From positions 44,349,854 through 44,413,853 of the forward strand of contig CM070520.1 of the NCBI GenBank assembly GCA_036346375.1: 64,000 nucleotides of DNA. Direction: 5' to 3'. The translations under genes were made by a program, and so were the position numbers. Positions within the stretch are counted from its first letter, which is position 1, and every line of letters begins with the position of its first letter. The stretch is from Guadua angustifolia. Its lineage: Eukaryota; Streptophyta; Magnoliopsida; Poales; Poaceae. This document shows positions 33,480 through 45,338 of the stretch, piece after piece. Under the pieces are notes generated by a model, which worked only from the letters and a program-made list of their open reading frames with translations, had not been told where the DNA came from and ran no database searches.

Positions 33480-34900
33480 GGGATAGAACTTCCATAACAA
33501 GGCTATGTTGTAGGAGTTAAATCGACTCTTCACCGTCCTCGATGTGTAACCGGACCGCCCGGTCGAGATCTGAGACCACCTTGAAGGGGCCCTCCCCGCG
33601 GGAGGCAGTTTATGCAACCCGGCATGCGTCTGAATCTGCAGAAGACCAGGTCGCCTTGCCCGATGTTCTCTCGGAGACCCGGTGGCGTGGTACCGCTGAG
33701 CTCTGTGGTAGTGTGCGGCCTTGGAGAGCGACGACGATCCGCACCTCCTCGAAGGTTGACATCTTCTCGTAGGAGATCCTCTTGGTCTTCTTCGTTGAAC
33801 ACCGAGACGCTGCCAGGAGCCGGCGGCTTGACTCGGAGGGAGGACGACCTCTGCCCGTATACCAGAAGAAAGGCGTCTACTTGGATGCAGCTTGGTGTGA
33901 AGCGGGGCGACCACATGACCGGCGAGGAGCTCTTCCGATCCACCAGCGCCCCTCTTGTGAAGCCGATCAAACGCTCTTGTCTTGAGGCCCTTCGATCACC
34001 AGCGCATGCTGGCGCGCTGACCATTGCTCATGGGATGGGCCAAAAGTGAAACATACCTTGGTGCCCATTTCTTCACGGAATTCGAAAAGCGTCTTTGGTG
34101 GTAGGTGCCGTTGTCGGTGATGATACGATTAGCGACTCAGCGGTGAAGATCCCGCGCATGAACTTATCAATGGCGTGCCGTGATGGTTCGCCTTGCCTCG
34201 GCCGACCCACTTGGTGAACTTATCGATGGCGACAAAGAGGTGGGTGAAGCCCCACAGGGCGAGGACGGACCCAGATATCATGCCCGCATCGCGAACGGCC
34301 AGAGAGTGGGATGATTTGCGAGCTTGGGCTGGTCGGTGGGTTTGCTCGGTGAAGAACCGACAAGCCGCGCGTGAGGACCAGCTCGCAAGCATCCCGGAGG
34401 CGGTAGGCTAATAAAATCCTTGGCGAACGCCTTGTCGACTAGAGTCCGGCCGACATATGGCTCCCTTTACGCCTCCATGGATATCGAGAGCAGTGCTCCC
34501 TCTTCCCGAGTGATGCACTTCATGAGAACTCGTTTACGCCTCTCGGCGATATAGGTCCCCACCTACCGAGTATAGCACTTGGCCTTTCGTGCAATCTTCT
34601 CGGTGAGGCATCGCTCGTCGGGGATCACTTGGTCACGCAGAAGGCGAGATAGGGTCCATCCATCGATCTTCTGCGCCAAGGGTGGCGACCACTCGGTGCT
34701 CGCTGGGTACTCCATTGGGCCGAAGCTTTTCCTGGTGCCGCCTCGGCAACACCGCCGTCTTCCTCCGGACACAGGGGCCGGGCGACACCTTCCTCCCGAA
34801 TTGAGGTCGGCCGTGGCAATGTTTCCCCACCCGAGCCGGAGGTCATGACAGACTTGCCGTCGTCCCCACACAGACGAGGGCATGCGGCAATGACACCATC
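33480..34900 (-). pseudogene. Nested Tat integrase remnant
   Basis: Landmarks on the minus strand: RDAGMISGSVLALWGFTHLF then VAIDKFTKWV near 34300-34200 (integrase core entry), a TDNGT-type second Asp block near 34120-34090, and downstream pieces of the C-terminal domain including DLVFCRF and GPLQGGL (GDLVLR...GPF equivalents) near 33650-33560. Frames change every few tens of codons. Confidence 0.6.
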
Positions 34901-35158
34901 ATCCCCACGAATTGTGAGGCTGCGATGGACGGTCATGGTAGTCTTTCTTCGAAGACCCGGCCGGAGCAGGAGCCCTTGAGGATCTGGCCGGGACGGCCGT
35001 CCATAAGGTGATTGTCACGCCGAGGGGATATGAATATACCCCAAACCTTTAAAATGGCGCTCCATTCTTGGGACCTCACTTGGTCGCCGCCATGGTGGGG
35101 TCGAACATTGGAACTCCTTCCGAGCTCGATTAATGACGAAGAGGGAATCTCCCTTGAC

Positions 35159-35530
35159 TTAGAGCGCTCGATGCCCAACTTGCCGAAGCGATCGCATGCC
35201 TTGCCAAAGAACCTTCATACTCAAGAATGTTGTTGGTGGCCTTGAATTCAAGGCGACCACGTTGGAGGGTGTCACCGGTCGGGAGATCGGACAACCCGAC
35301 CCGCGCCTTCCACTGAAGGATCCATCAAAGAATAATGTCGGGGAAGGCACGAGTGCTTCTTCGGCCAGAGTGGCGAGTCCACTCGGCGGCGAACTCCGCC
35401 AACTTTGACTCTTGATAGCGGTGTGGGGCACGAATTTGATGTTGAATTCCCCAGTTCCACCGACCATTTAGCAATCGCCTTCGGCTTCCACGATTGTGGA
35501 GGATTTCCCGCAAAGGGTAGGCCGTGACGA
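35159..35530 (-). pseudogene. Nested Tat RNase H remnant
   Basis: The minus frames read FNIKFVPHTAIKSQ, LAEFAAEWTR and PTLFFDGSF, the connection loop and first RNase H strand with its catalytic Asp. They match the layout in the first Tat element at 1490-1640. Small indels break the frame at least three times. Confidence 0.6.
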
Positions 35531-35960
35531 CGTGATTTCGCCTAGAAAGTAGTCTTTGTAGCTTTTACGGATGCAACGAGGACCGCGTCTGACATCTTCT
35601 CGAGCTTGAGGATACCGAGTTTACGCTTCATGCAATACCTTCTTGATGTAGTAAACCTTGCCACGGACGCCTTCCTCTCGCAACCAACCTTGCGCTTACC
35701 ACCTCGGGGGTGGCAGCGATATCTGAAGCAAAGGCTCTCCGACGGGAAACCAGAGACCGGGAGAGAGAGAGAATCTGCCTGAGTCTTCAAATGCCTTCAG
35801 GCTTCTTGATCCACTCGAAGTGGTTCGTCTTCTTCAACAACGAACAAAGGCAAAGCCGCTTCGCCTAAGCGGGCAATAGATATCGCCTCAGGAGGCCAGG
35901 CGACCGGCGGACAATCGAACTTGCTTGAGTCGTGACTGGCGCTTCATGTGCTCGATGGCG

Positions 35961-36780
35961 CTATCTTGTCGAGATGGCCTCGATGCCCCTGGCCGACACG
36001 AGAAACCCAAAGAACTTGCCGGAGGGCACGCTTAGAACCGCATTTTTCCGGTTGAGCTTCAAACAATTCTTCCTGAGGTTAGCAAAGGTTTCCTCCGTGT
36101 CTTGGATCAACTCGTCGCTCTTCTTAATCTTCACAACCAAGTCATCAACATAGACTTCAGATTTCGCCTCTATTTGGTAGGTGATGATGCATAGCACGTT
36201 GGTAAGTTGAACCGCATTCTTTAAGCCAAAAGCCATTCTTACATAACAATATACACCCGTAGGGTTACAAAAGCGCTTCTCTTCGTCTTGAAGCGCCATG
36301 CTAATCTGGTGGTACCTTAATACGGCCCGTAAAGCACAAAGATTCAAGACCGCCGTGGAGTCGACAATGAGATCGACCCTTGGCAGGGGATATGGATCCT
36401 TCGGGCAGGCCTTGTTGAGGTCGGTGAAGTCGACACACATGCGCCACCTCCCGTTGGACTTCTTGACGAGCACGGGGTTGGCAAGCCACTCAGGATGAGA
36501 GACTTCCCTGACTATTCCCGCTCCAGCAGCTTCTCTACCTCTTCTCGAATGGCGTCCACTGTCGCTCTCGGCGCCGCCTCCCGACCTTCTGCCGGATCGG
36601 CGTCGTCGTGAGAGCTGCCGCTAATCGGTGCTCGATCACCTCCACAGGGACCCCAATCATGTCGGACGGTTGCCGGCTTAACACGTCTGCGCTTGATCGA
36701 GGAAGGTGACGAGCGCTGTCTTCCTATTTGGCGCCGAGGTGGGCGCCAATGTTGACGATTTTGGGTTCGCCCCATCAGGC
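35961..36780 (-). pseudogene. Nested Tat reverse transcriptase
   Basis: The 170-residue frame 36473-35961 reads MLVKKSNGRWRMCVDFTDLN, KACPKDPYPLPRVDLIVDST, QISMALQDEEK, VRMAFGLKNA, the active-site VYVDDLVVKIKKSDEL and FFGFLVSARGIEA. YVDD is intact, and the start (the GxxREVxxPxWLANPV region near 36490-36530) is in shifted frames. The RT end closely resembles the fragment at 767-1100, showing both elements belong to the same lineage. Confidence 0.75.
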
Positions 36781-36899
36781 GATTACCTTTACTTCACCGG
36801 GCGGAGCCGTGAAGCACGGGTCCGGCCCGAGGGCTCCCGGAAGTGGCGCGCCACGCCGACGCAGTGGCACCGGCCAGATCCCAAGCTCGCCAGGCAGCC

Positions 36900-37290
36900 T
36901 GCCGAGGCTTCGCACCTATCCACGTTGATAACAATGGGGTCATTGGCCCTGCAGCATCTTCACCACCATGTAAGATAGTGGGTAACCGCCATGAACTTGA
37001 CCAACAATGCAACGACCAAGTAAAGGCGTTATATGGGAGGTCGAAATCATGACCTCGAAATCCACCATCTCGGTGCGGTAGTTATCCTTCTCCCCAAAAG
37101 TGACGGGAGGCAACTTGACCTAAGGGGAACAAGCCCGATCCGGGGCCACCCCGAAGAACGGCAGCGGTCAGGCGCAGAGTCTCAAGGCTTGCTGATCTGC
37201 AGCGCCATGAATGCCGACGCAGACAAGAGGTTGATGGAGCCGCCTCCGCCCATCAAGACTCCGCCCTACCAGACATTCCGGACCGTGGGT
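36900..37290 (-). pseudogene. Nested Tat protease remnant
   Basis: On the minus strand GGGGSINLLSASAFMALQIS near 37250-37200 and, after shifts, PYNAFTW and FMAVTHYLTW-type sequence near 37030-36970 match the plant Tat protease pattern 'DGGSS..LL...F..L' and 'YN..LGR......V.S..H'. The catalytic Asp is not certain in this copy. Confidence 0.4.
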
Positions 37291-37805
37291 GCTACCACGA
37301 TCGGAGATGCCCCAGTCGGGTGCCCTCGGGGTGGTCGGCCGATCAAGGTGATCGCTTGTTCACCATTTCAAAGGTCCGACCCCACCCGAGCTCGACGCCG
37401 TGGCGATACCTCCTTTTCAGCCGCCAGGTAGCGGCGTTGGAGGGAATGGTGGATGAACCACCGTGGATGTACGCCACAATGTGATCCGCTGGCGAAAAGC
37501 CGCGGGCGGGATCTTCATCTTGATCATTATCGTGGCGGCGCCTTGAGCCGCTTCTCCACCATCTCGCCCACAACCCGGCAGCTTGTTCAGGTCATGGGTA
37601 TTGGTTTTATGTATCGGGCGAGAGGCTCGCCCTCCTTTTGATCGCGCGCCGCCCCTACTCGTCGCGGCGGTCATCGCGCCGATCACGCGCGATCGTTACG
37701 CCGGTCACGACGGTCGTCGCGCCGCTTCATGGCGGTCATCACGCCCGTCGCGGCGGTTGCGCTCCGAGGCGCGGGGTCTTTCGTTGCCGCGCTCGGGCGG
37801 CAAGA

Positions 37806-38771
37806 CTACTGGGTTCCCCGCCTTCGCTTCGCGCTTCTTTCGCACGGCCGGACCTTTCGATGTCCTGCCTCGTCCTTGCCTTTGCCACCCTTGGGGCGGC
37901 CATGCTTCGCCTCGGCGGCCGCACACTTATGTGCGAGGGAGAAAAGCTCGGAGGTTGAGCCGATGGTACGGTGGCCATCTTCTCCTTCATCTTGCGTCGC
38001 AGACGCCCTCCTCAAGGCGATGACGGTCGATTGCTCGGAGATGTGGGGATGGTGTTGCGGCGATGATAGAACCGCCGGATGAAGTCGCCAAGGTTTACCC
38101 CTTTCTTGTTCCAGTATGTGGAGGTCATCCTCCACACCGGCCGCGCGTGGAGCTCCTCGAAAATTAGCGACAAAATGTCGATAACCGTCCCCCACGAGTG
38201 CACCGACCCTCGGGAGATTCAGCACCAGAGCGGGCGTAACCGTCAAAGGCCGTTGGGAGGTAGTTGGCCATGACCTTTTCAGATCCGCCACCGCCCGCAC
38301 CATCGTCGTAGATTTGGAGGAACTCCTCCGGTTGGTGGTGCCGCCATATTTCTCTATGGTCACGGGCGAAACTGTCTGCCAGCCACGCGCGCAGCCCGCG
38401 GGAGAAGGCTGCACCGACGCCGAGAGGAGCCGAGCCGCCATCGAAGTCTTGCGGAGACCGTCGCGTGGGAGCGCGAGGTCGGCTGCGCGCAGACCCGAGG
38501 AGTGAACCTCCTCCGGTCCCGAAGGTGAGAGCCACGAGGGGACTCTCATTGTCGGCCGCCACCGCTTGCCATGGCGACGCTCTTGGTCCGGATGGCGCGT
38601 GAGACGCATCAAGGTCATCACACGCGCTGCTCGCGCTCTCTCGCCCAGATGAGAGCGAAGGTCTCCACGGTTCCTCGAGGAGCCGGGCCGGATGGCGCCG
38701 TTCCTTGACCCCTGCCCACTCGGCCGTGGCCCTTCTCGCTGGGGTGACTCGAGGCTCGAGAGCGCCTGCAT
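37806..38771 (-). pseudogene. Nested Tat gag
   Basis: The minus frames give PEEFLQIYDDGAGGGGSEKV, MANYLPTAFDGYA (gag 'YDGTTDPEEFLQ.Y...A' motif) near 38340-38230, then GDFIRRFYHRRNTIP near 38090-38060, followed by a lysine/arginine-rich end. This matches the retrotransposon gag domain of Tat elements. Frameshifts alternate over three frames and no zinc knuckle could be read confidently. Confidence 0.6.
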
Positions 38772-39194
38772 GCGCTTTTAGGCGCCGAGGTACGCCTTCG
38801 GTGCTCGATCGCCGGGAGCCCTACCCGGTTGGGCCGCATCCACGAGGCCAGAATGCTCGCAGCCCACGGAGTGGCGGAGAGTCTCGCGAACTCCACCGGC
38901 GGGTGGTCTGTAAGAACACGGGCGGCGTGCAAGTTCGGGCGGTGGCGCCTCCCATGGCCAGCCTTGACGCGACGGGCTGCTCCACCGCTTCGGGAGAAGC
39001 GGCGCCGCCTGCAGGGCGGGTACGGCGGTTCTCGACCGGCGCGACGGCCGGAGGCGCTTGGTCGCCGCTTCGCTTCGCGAGATCCTGTGCTGCGGATCCG
39101 CCATCTTCGATCTTGCTGCCGCTCGAACCGCGAACACCAAGTCCGCCGGGAGTTAGCTGAAAAAGCCAACCACTAGCCCCTACTCGCGCCGCCC

Positions 39195-40398
39195 TGCCGG
39201 CGTATTCCACCGACGAGCCGGAGGATGCGACCGGTTTGGTTCGGAAGGAGGCGTCTTCGCGGTGGCTAAACCTAGAGGGCGAAAACCCTAGGGACTCCTA
39301 CACGAAGGACTCTAGCGCCGATTTAACCGCAGATGACACGAAGATTTTACCTGTGTTCAGCCCCTTTCCTTCTGTAACGGCCTTACTTCCGCTCGATTGT
39401 TCTTTAGAGGGTGTGAAGTCGATACAAAGCTCTTGAGTTACAAGTTTTCTTCTCTCGAATGCCCCGCCCCTTTCCCATGCACCGGAGGCCCTTATATAGG
39501 CCAAAGCTAGCGGGAGTAGGTAAAGGGGGTCATCATCTTGATCCTCATACATTTATTACTCCTTCCTGTCTGCCCTGCTCCTCCAAATCATTAAATGCTT
39601 ATGCGTGCCCTTGCCCGTCCACGGATGGGACCCTTTGGCGAGTAGGTAAGAGGCGCCGAGGAATGGGCTTGTTGCGTAAACCCTGTACCGATAAGCTCGC
39701 TATGGCAGCTGCCGCTGCTCGACATGGTACGTAGTGGAAGGAGCCTTCGAGGCGGCCACCGTGTTCCACCTTTTGCCCCGCAATGACGCAGCAGACGTCC
39801 TCGCCGCCCGACCGCTAGGCCGCCACGTAGGGCGCCCGCGAAAGGCGCGCTGCGCCCCACCGCCGCCGGACGCCACGTGGACGCCGGCGCGGCGGGCCGT
39901 GATCGACCGCTCGATTGCCAGCCGCCACGAGATTGGTAGCGCCGGGTGAGCGGCGTGCTCGCCACCGCCGCCGGACGCCACGTGGCCGCGCTGGCCGTGG
40001 GCCGTGATCGCCGCCCGATTGCCGCCGCCACGAGATTGGGCACGCAGCAGCGGCGTGCTTCGCCACCGCCGCCGGACGCCACGTGGGCAGCCGCCTTTAG
40101 CCGGGCGTGATCGCCGCCCGATTGCCAGTCCGCCACGTAGATTGGGCGGGCGGGCGAAGCGTCTTCGCCCACCGCCGCCGGACGCCACGTGGGCAACGCT
40201 GGCGGCGGCCGTGATCGCCACCCGATTGCCGTGTCGCCACGTAGATTGGGCGCCGCGCGGCGGCGTGCTTTCGCCACCGCCGCCGGACGCCACGTGGCCG
40301 ACGCCGTCGGCCGTGATCGCCCGCCCGATTGCCAAGCCGCCATGTAGATTGTACTTTTATGCGGTGGAGAGGGTACCCTAGCGTGTACTACGCTGACA
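39195..40398 (-). repeat. 5' LTR of the nested Tat element
   Basis: TGCCGGCGTATTCC to TACGCTGACA. It is similar to 28176-29382 but with dozens of short indels and substitutions, including in the tandem array. Confidence 0.85.
39840..40345. repeat. About 105-bp GC-rich tandem array in the right Tat LTR
   Basis: CCGCCGGACGCCACGTGG recurs at about 39862, 39968, 40068, 40174 and 40282, each followed by GGCCGTGATCGCC and CGATTGCC. Five units, parallel to the left LTR array. Confidence 0.85.
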
Positions 40399-41717
40399 GC
40401 TGCGGATGCCAGAAAGGCACAGGTGGAGCCCACATTGAAGCCTGTGGAGGAACGGGAGCCATAGCCAACATCTGGATAGAACCCCTTGATGAGGCAGTCG
40501 AAGTAGAGGGCACCGGTTCCCACTTGATGATGCTGTCAGGATTTAGCCAGCAAACTCACCCCATATGACCAGGGCGACTATAATGATGACAGTCCCCTGA
40601 CCACGAACATTCCGCAGCGCGATGCCCACCACCGCACTTGAAGCAAATCATGCCTTGCCCCGTGACAGGGCGAAAGGCCAACCGTGGGGTGGATGAGGAA
40701 GAAGGCCAAGGCTGCCTAGCCTTGGCTCCCGAGGAGGAACCCTGTCCCCCCTTGGGCTTCTTGGAAGTAGATCGCTGAAATGATCCACCCCCACCACCAA
40801 AACTCCTCTTCTGGCCACTACCAGAAGGCACAGAAACTCCCGAACCACCAGAGTTGAGCTTATCTTTGGAAAGCTCCAATTCAAGCTCCATGCCCTTAGC
40901 CTGCTCCACCACAGAAGTGAAGTCACGGGGAACGGTGGCCCCCATGACAACCCGGAACTCCTGGTTAAGGCCCCTACGGAACCTCCGAGCTTTCTCACGA
41001 TCATTTGAGGCCACAGCTGGTACGAAGCAGACAATGTTATTGAACTCCGCCTCATATGCAGCCACAGACTTCCTCCCTTGGGAGAGGGTAGCCAAAGAAT
41101 GCTCCATCCTCCCACAAAGGACTCGGGTAATATTTAGCCCAGAAGTGCTCCGTGAAGTCCTCCCAAGTGACTGGTCCCTAAGCGGGGGTCTTTGCAGCAA
41201 GAACCCCCTCCCACCAGATATCCGCTTAGCCCTTAAGCTGGAAGGCTACGAATCAAGCCTTCTGGAGAGAAGTCATCTCCAAAACTCCAAATTGCCTCTC
41301 CATATAGCGAAGCCAGTCCGCTGACTGGACCGGCGTGCCTGTACCATCAAAGGTGTCGAGTCGAAGAGTCAACCACTCACAAAGGCTCATCCTCCCATCT
41401 GGCACAACTGGGGCAGCTGCGGGAACCGCTGCAGGTGGAGGCACGGCAGCAAGAGCTGCCTACACCTGCTGACACAACTCCTGAACCTCCCTCTACAGTG
41501 CTTGCAACAAGGCCACAGTAGCGGCCCCAACCCCCACCTCGGGCTCCTCAGCTGGGGCACCCCGATGGGCTGATTCATGGGCATTAAGGGAGCCACTCCC
41601 CTCAACGACTAACTCGCCGATGACATGAGATGGACGGCTCCCACCACGACCGCGGCCCCGACGGCCACCGTGACCAGGAGGGCGGCCTCTACCCCTCGGC
41701 ATTGCTACAACAAGCAC
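40399..41717 (-). pseudogene. Chromovirus gag with CCHC knuckle
   Basis: The start on the minus strand is MPRGRGRPPGHGGRRGRGRG at 41702. The middle (about 41440-41260) reads MSLCEWLTLRLDTFDGTGTP then VQSADWLRYMERQFGV. The frame 41200-40556 carries LATLSQGRKSVAAYEAEFNN, RRFRRGLNQEFRVVMG and MICFKCGGGHRAAECSW, a zinc-knuckle motif. The C-terminal proline-rich part (40523-40399) runs up to the nested insertion. Stops at about 41511, 41253 and 40556 make it inactive. Confidence 0.75.
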
Positions 41718-42027
41718 ACAGCGGTAATATCAGCTCTGGCCCCCACACAAAGAAAATCAAACTAATAACATACTCAACTTTCAAGATCATAACTCAAATA
41801 CAACATAAAGGCGTAATGCAATAAATTACCATACCCTTCCTATTGTGCTCCCAAGTGTGTCAAAATTTTAATTAGTTAATCATCCTACATCAGATTTTAA
41901 ATTTATTATCCAATGGCCAACTTTTAAAGAATATACACCTAAGCCATGTTTCTAGATTATCCAAAATTAAAGTTTTAGTTGACCCTATAGTATTTTGCTA
42001 AGTTCAAGCATCACGGACCTACGGCCC

Positions 42028-42041
42028 GCTCTGATACCAAC
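42028..42041 (-). other. Primer-binding site for tRNA-iMet (chromovirus)
   Basis: Downstream of the 5' LTR in element direction comes GT then TGGTATCAGAGC, complementary to the 3' end of initiator methionine tRNA. Confidence 0.9.
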
Positions 42042-44643
42042 TGTAACACCCCGGCACCCCACGTACTCTGAATGTTACACCCTTAAGCACCAATCAATAC
42101 AAAACACCAATAATTTAACAAAACAACCTAACACTAGAAGGACTGCCGAACTTAACTAAAAATTTTGGCAGCACATCCCCTAAAACTCGGACATCCACTC
42201 AGCAGACAAACAAGACAATAATCAACAAGTATATAGCAATTCATGACATCAACTACCTAGCATAACCAAATAAGCCTAAAATATGGAAGAGCAAGTATTC
42301 CCAAAAAACAACCATGAAGCAAAAGAGTGGAGCTACACATCGAGATCACTACATATCCAGATACACCGAGATCTAAGCCAACATCTAGTTACAAGTTAAC
42401 TATTCAAAAGCAGGTTTCCTTTTACTTTAAGCCTAGCACCACTTCTAATAGGAGTAACAACTATTCTAGCTACATCATGGTCATTGTGAGTGAAGTAGTG
42501 CTAGTCCGTCTCCCAAAATGCCGCTCTGAAGGTACCTAAAAAAATAAAACATCACAAAACAAGCGTGAATTCATACAACTCAGCAAAGTGTATCATATTA
42601 ATGCACATAACTTAAAGCAGAAGATTAAAACAATTACAACATAACAAAAGCTTGGCACATGAGAGCAACATTATACCATAACATTCTTTACATTTTAATT
42701 ATGCAATGCACATGCATGCTCGTAATGCACATTTCCATAGCTAATACCGGTATTACTAGGTGTTCACCCGTCGGTGTGCACCCTCTCATTCCCATCCAGC
42801 CTGTGGAGAGGCCTACCGAAGTAGGACTTTCGTGTCTCACTACGTGTGAGACATAAAGGCCCACTCGGGACACCTCTTCTGTTATGAATGCACAATTGCA
42901 AATGAAATGAAATGAATAACATGGCAAAAATGCATTCTCATTTCCATAGCAAATCCATAAACATTGACATATTCTTTCAATCATATTCTTAGCCTTTGCA
43001 TCATCTCAAACACAATCTTACTCATGAATATCATGCAAATGGAGAATACTAGCAAGAAAACTACACTTCTTCTAGCATATAATCTACGTGATATACTTGC
43101 CTTTAACCTCGAGGAGTGGGGTGGCGTGAGGATGAAGCCACTCCCGAAGCTACACCACCTGAAAAGAACATTTGCATACTCATTTACAAAAACTAAACAC
43201 ACCACAACATCACATAGCGCATCTACAATCTATTTCAAAAACAGCCCCAAAACCGATCTAAAGGAAATCTAGACAGCAAGCATAGAAATGAGCATATCTC
43301 ATAAATGGCTAAACCAAAAATTGAGTTCTTATACTCTAAATGACCACAAGAGGATAATCTACAATTATTATATAGCCATTCATTCAAGAGATGCATCTTT
43401 AATTCCCAGATTAGAGATGAATAGAGGTCATATGCTTTGACACTAGTTCTGAATAGTCTGTACTAAAATGAACATAACTATTAATTGGATAAGCAAAATG
43501 TTGCATTCTTAGGCTCAAAATGACCACAAGAGGATAACCTACATTTATCATATAGCCGTTAATTCAGGAGATGCATAAATAACTCCCAGATCAGGGAGGA
43601 ACAGAGACTACATGCATTAACTATAATTCTGGACAGTCCATACTAAAATAAGCATATCTCCTAAATGGCTTAACCAAAAATTGAGTTCTTGGGCTCTAGA
43701 TGACCAAAAGAGGATAATTTATAATTTTCATATAGCCATTTATTTAGGACATGGATTTAAAGTCATCAAATTACACTCTGAACCTCAGTCTAAAAATCTG
43801 AACCTTCAGCAACTTCAGATTTTAGGACAGCAATTTCAAAATAGCATAACTAATGATTTTTGAATTCAAATCAAGACAAAAAGGATATTTTATTAATCTA
43901 CAGGAAATTTCCTAACTTTCTCTAGGTAAACAAAAATTCTAATTCGGCCTGCATCTAGGTCTAATCAGCAGTTTAACATTTCAGCTCTCAACATGAGCGC
44001 AATCAGGACAGCCAGCACTAAAATGACCATAGTGTTTATTGGTTGAATGAAATTTAGTGTTCTTGGTCTCAGATTAAAGGGGATTCGATGAGCTATAACT
44101 TTCTCTATAGCCAAATATTCAGAAAATACTTTTAACTAGCTCGAAACTCAACCCTAACAAATAGCCAAAACTCAGCCCGTAATAGTAGTTTTCCCTCCAA
44201 ACCCTAGAATCACTTTTCCCCCCAAAATTTCAAAATCCAAACCCTAGAACCACTCATACCAGCTAGATACCCCCATTAGAACAGCCAGCACACACCCAAA
44301 ACTCCCAAATGGTCACCTACTATCTCATGAGGAAGAAGAGGGGGAGGGGAGGTTGCTACTCATAAAGGGGAAGAGAAGGAGCTGGCTAGAAGGGAGGAGC
44401 CAGGGGGAGGAAGCTTCGGCTGGTGCAGCACTAGGGAGGGGAAGCCAGGCGCAACATTGGGAGGAGGAAGAAGAAGCCAGGCGCTAGGAAAAAAATGAGG
44501 CAGGAGGGAGTCGGTGGGGGAAAGAAGTGGCTGGCTGGGAGGAAAAGATGTGGCTGGATAGGGTGAGGGGAAAAAAGAGGAGGGGAGGGAAAAAGGAAAT
44601 TTTTATCTGAGGCAATGCAATGAAATTCTTCTGCAACATTACA
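42042..44643 (-). repeat. Chromovirus 5' LTR (2602 bp)
   Basis: TGTAACACCCCGGC...CAACATTACA. It contains the 333-bp segment missing from the other LTR, so this is the fuller copy. Confidence 0.9.
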
Positions 44644-44648
44644 ATTAT

Positions 44649-44752
44649 GGTCCACTAGATTGAGCCTAGATGTTTTAAATTTTTCATAGAAAACCTAGCT
44701 TATTTTTTTCTTTTAATTCTAACATATAATGGTCAACATAGGTCAACTTAAA
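44649..44752. repeat. Continuation of segmental repeat B in kinase-1 intron 4
   Basis: TCCACTAGATTGAGCCTAGA and TTTTTCATAGAAAACCTAGC match 18548-18640. The repeat resumes after the chromovirus TSD, is cut again by the MITE at 44753, and ends near 45235. Confidence 0.8.
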
Positions 44753-45188
44753 GGTAACATATCCTGTGCACACAGGGCTTCTCGTGTACACACCATGCAC
44801 ACCAACTAATAAAAGTCATGAAAAATTCTGAAAAAATTGTAGATGTACTTTATAGATTACTCTACCTATGTATGAAGTTTCAAGATCAAATTCATTATAT
44901 ATCGAGAGTTACGAAAAAGAGAAAATTCTGACAAGTTGTCAAAATTTTCTCTTTTTCGTAACTCTCGATATATAATAAATTTGAACCTACAATTTTATAT
45001 ATCGAGAGTTACAAGATAGGTAGAGTAACTGTAGCAATCATTTTATAATGAAGTTGAACCTACAATTTTACATAGGTAGAGTAATCTATGAAGTATATCT
45101 ACAATTTTTTTCAGAATTTTTCATGACTTTTATTAGTTGGTGTACACGGTGTGTACATGGGAAGTTTGTGTGCATAGGATATGTTGCC
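44753..45188. mobile_element. Mutator-type MITE with 9-bp TSD
   Basis: The ends GGTAACATATCCTGTGCACA and (reverse complement of the right) GGCAACATATCCTATGCACA open inverted repeats of about 110 bases. The 9-bp TSD CAACTTAAA lies at 44744-44752 and 45189-45197. The interior has a near-perfect hairpin (CGAGAGTTACGAAAAAGAGA with its complement, about 44900-44966). No coding. The 9-bp TSD points to the MULE superfamily. Confidence 0.85.
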
Positions 45189-45338
45189 CAACTTAAATTA
45201 GGATCTACCAGATTAGCGATGATTTTTTTCAGGATTTCTAACTTTTTTCTTTTTTTCTTTTTTTTCGAGTGGTCAGAATCACCAATAATCAAATTTTATT
45301 ATACAAATAAATTGTAACTCACGATTGCATCTTCGTAG

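Larger units (their letters stand above)
28176..40398 (-). mobile_element. Nested Tat-lineage Ty3/gypsy element (minus orientation)
   Basis: The LTRs are 28176-29382 and 39195-40398, about 1.2 kb each. In its own direction the order is 5' LTR, gag, protease, RT, RNase H, integrase, a spacer with a minisatellite, an ORF on the opposite strand (+), and 3' LTR. It is inserted in the gag/protease junction of the chromovirus. The flanks CATCCGCAGC and AAGCCGTCGG (element direction) join in frame without a duplicated 5-bp target. Coding is full of single- and few-base indels. Confidence 0.82.
22353..44643 (-). mobile_element. Full-length chromovirus-type Ty3/gypsy retrotransposon (minus orientation)
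   Basis: A complete element is bounded by TGTAACACC at 22353 and CATTACA at 44643, with a perfect 5-bp TSD attat at 22348-22352 and 44644-44648. In its own direction (minus) the order is 5' LTR 44643-42042, a tRNA-iMet primer site, gag with a CCHC knuckle, protease, RT-RNase H, integrase, a chromodomain-like tail, a polypurine tract, and 3' LTR 24600-22353. Order and chromodomain place it with chromoviruses (Tekay/Del-like; lineage inferred). It lies in kinase-1 intron 4, antisense to the gene, and is itself split by a 12.2-kb Tat element. Frameshifts make it inactive. Confidence 0.88.
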
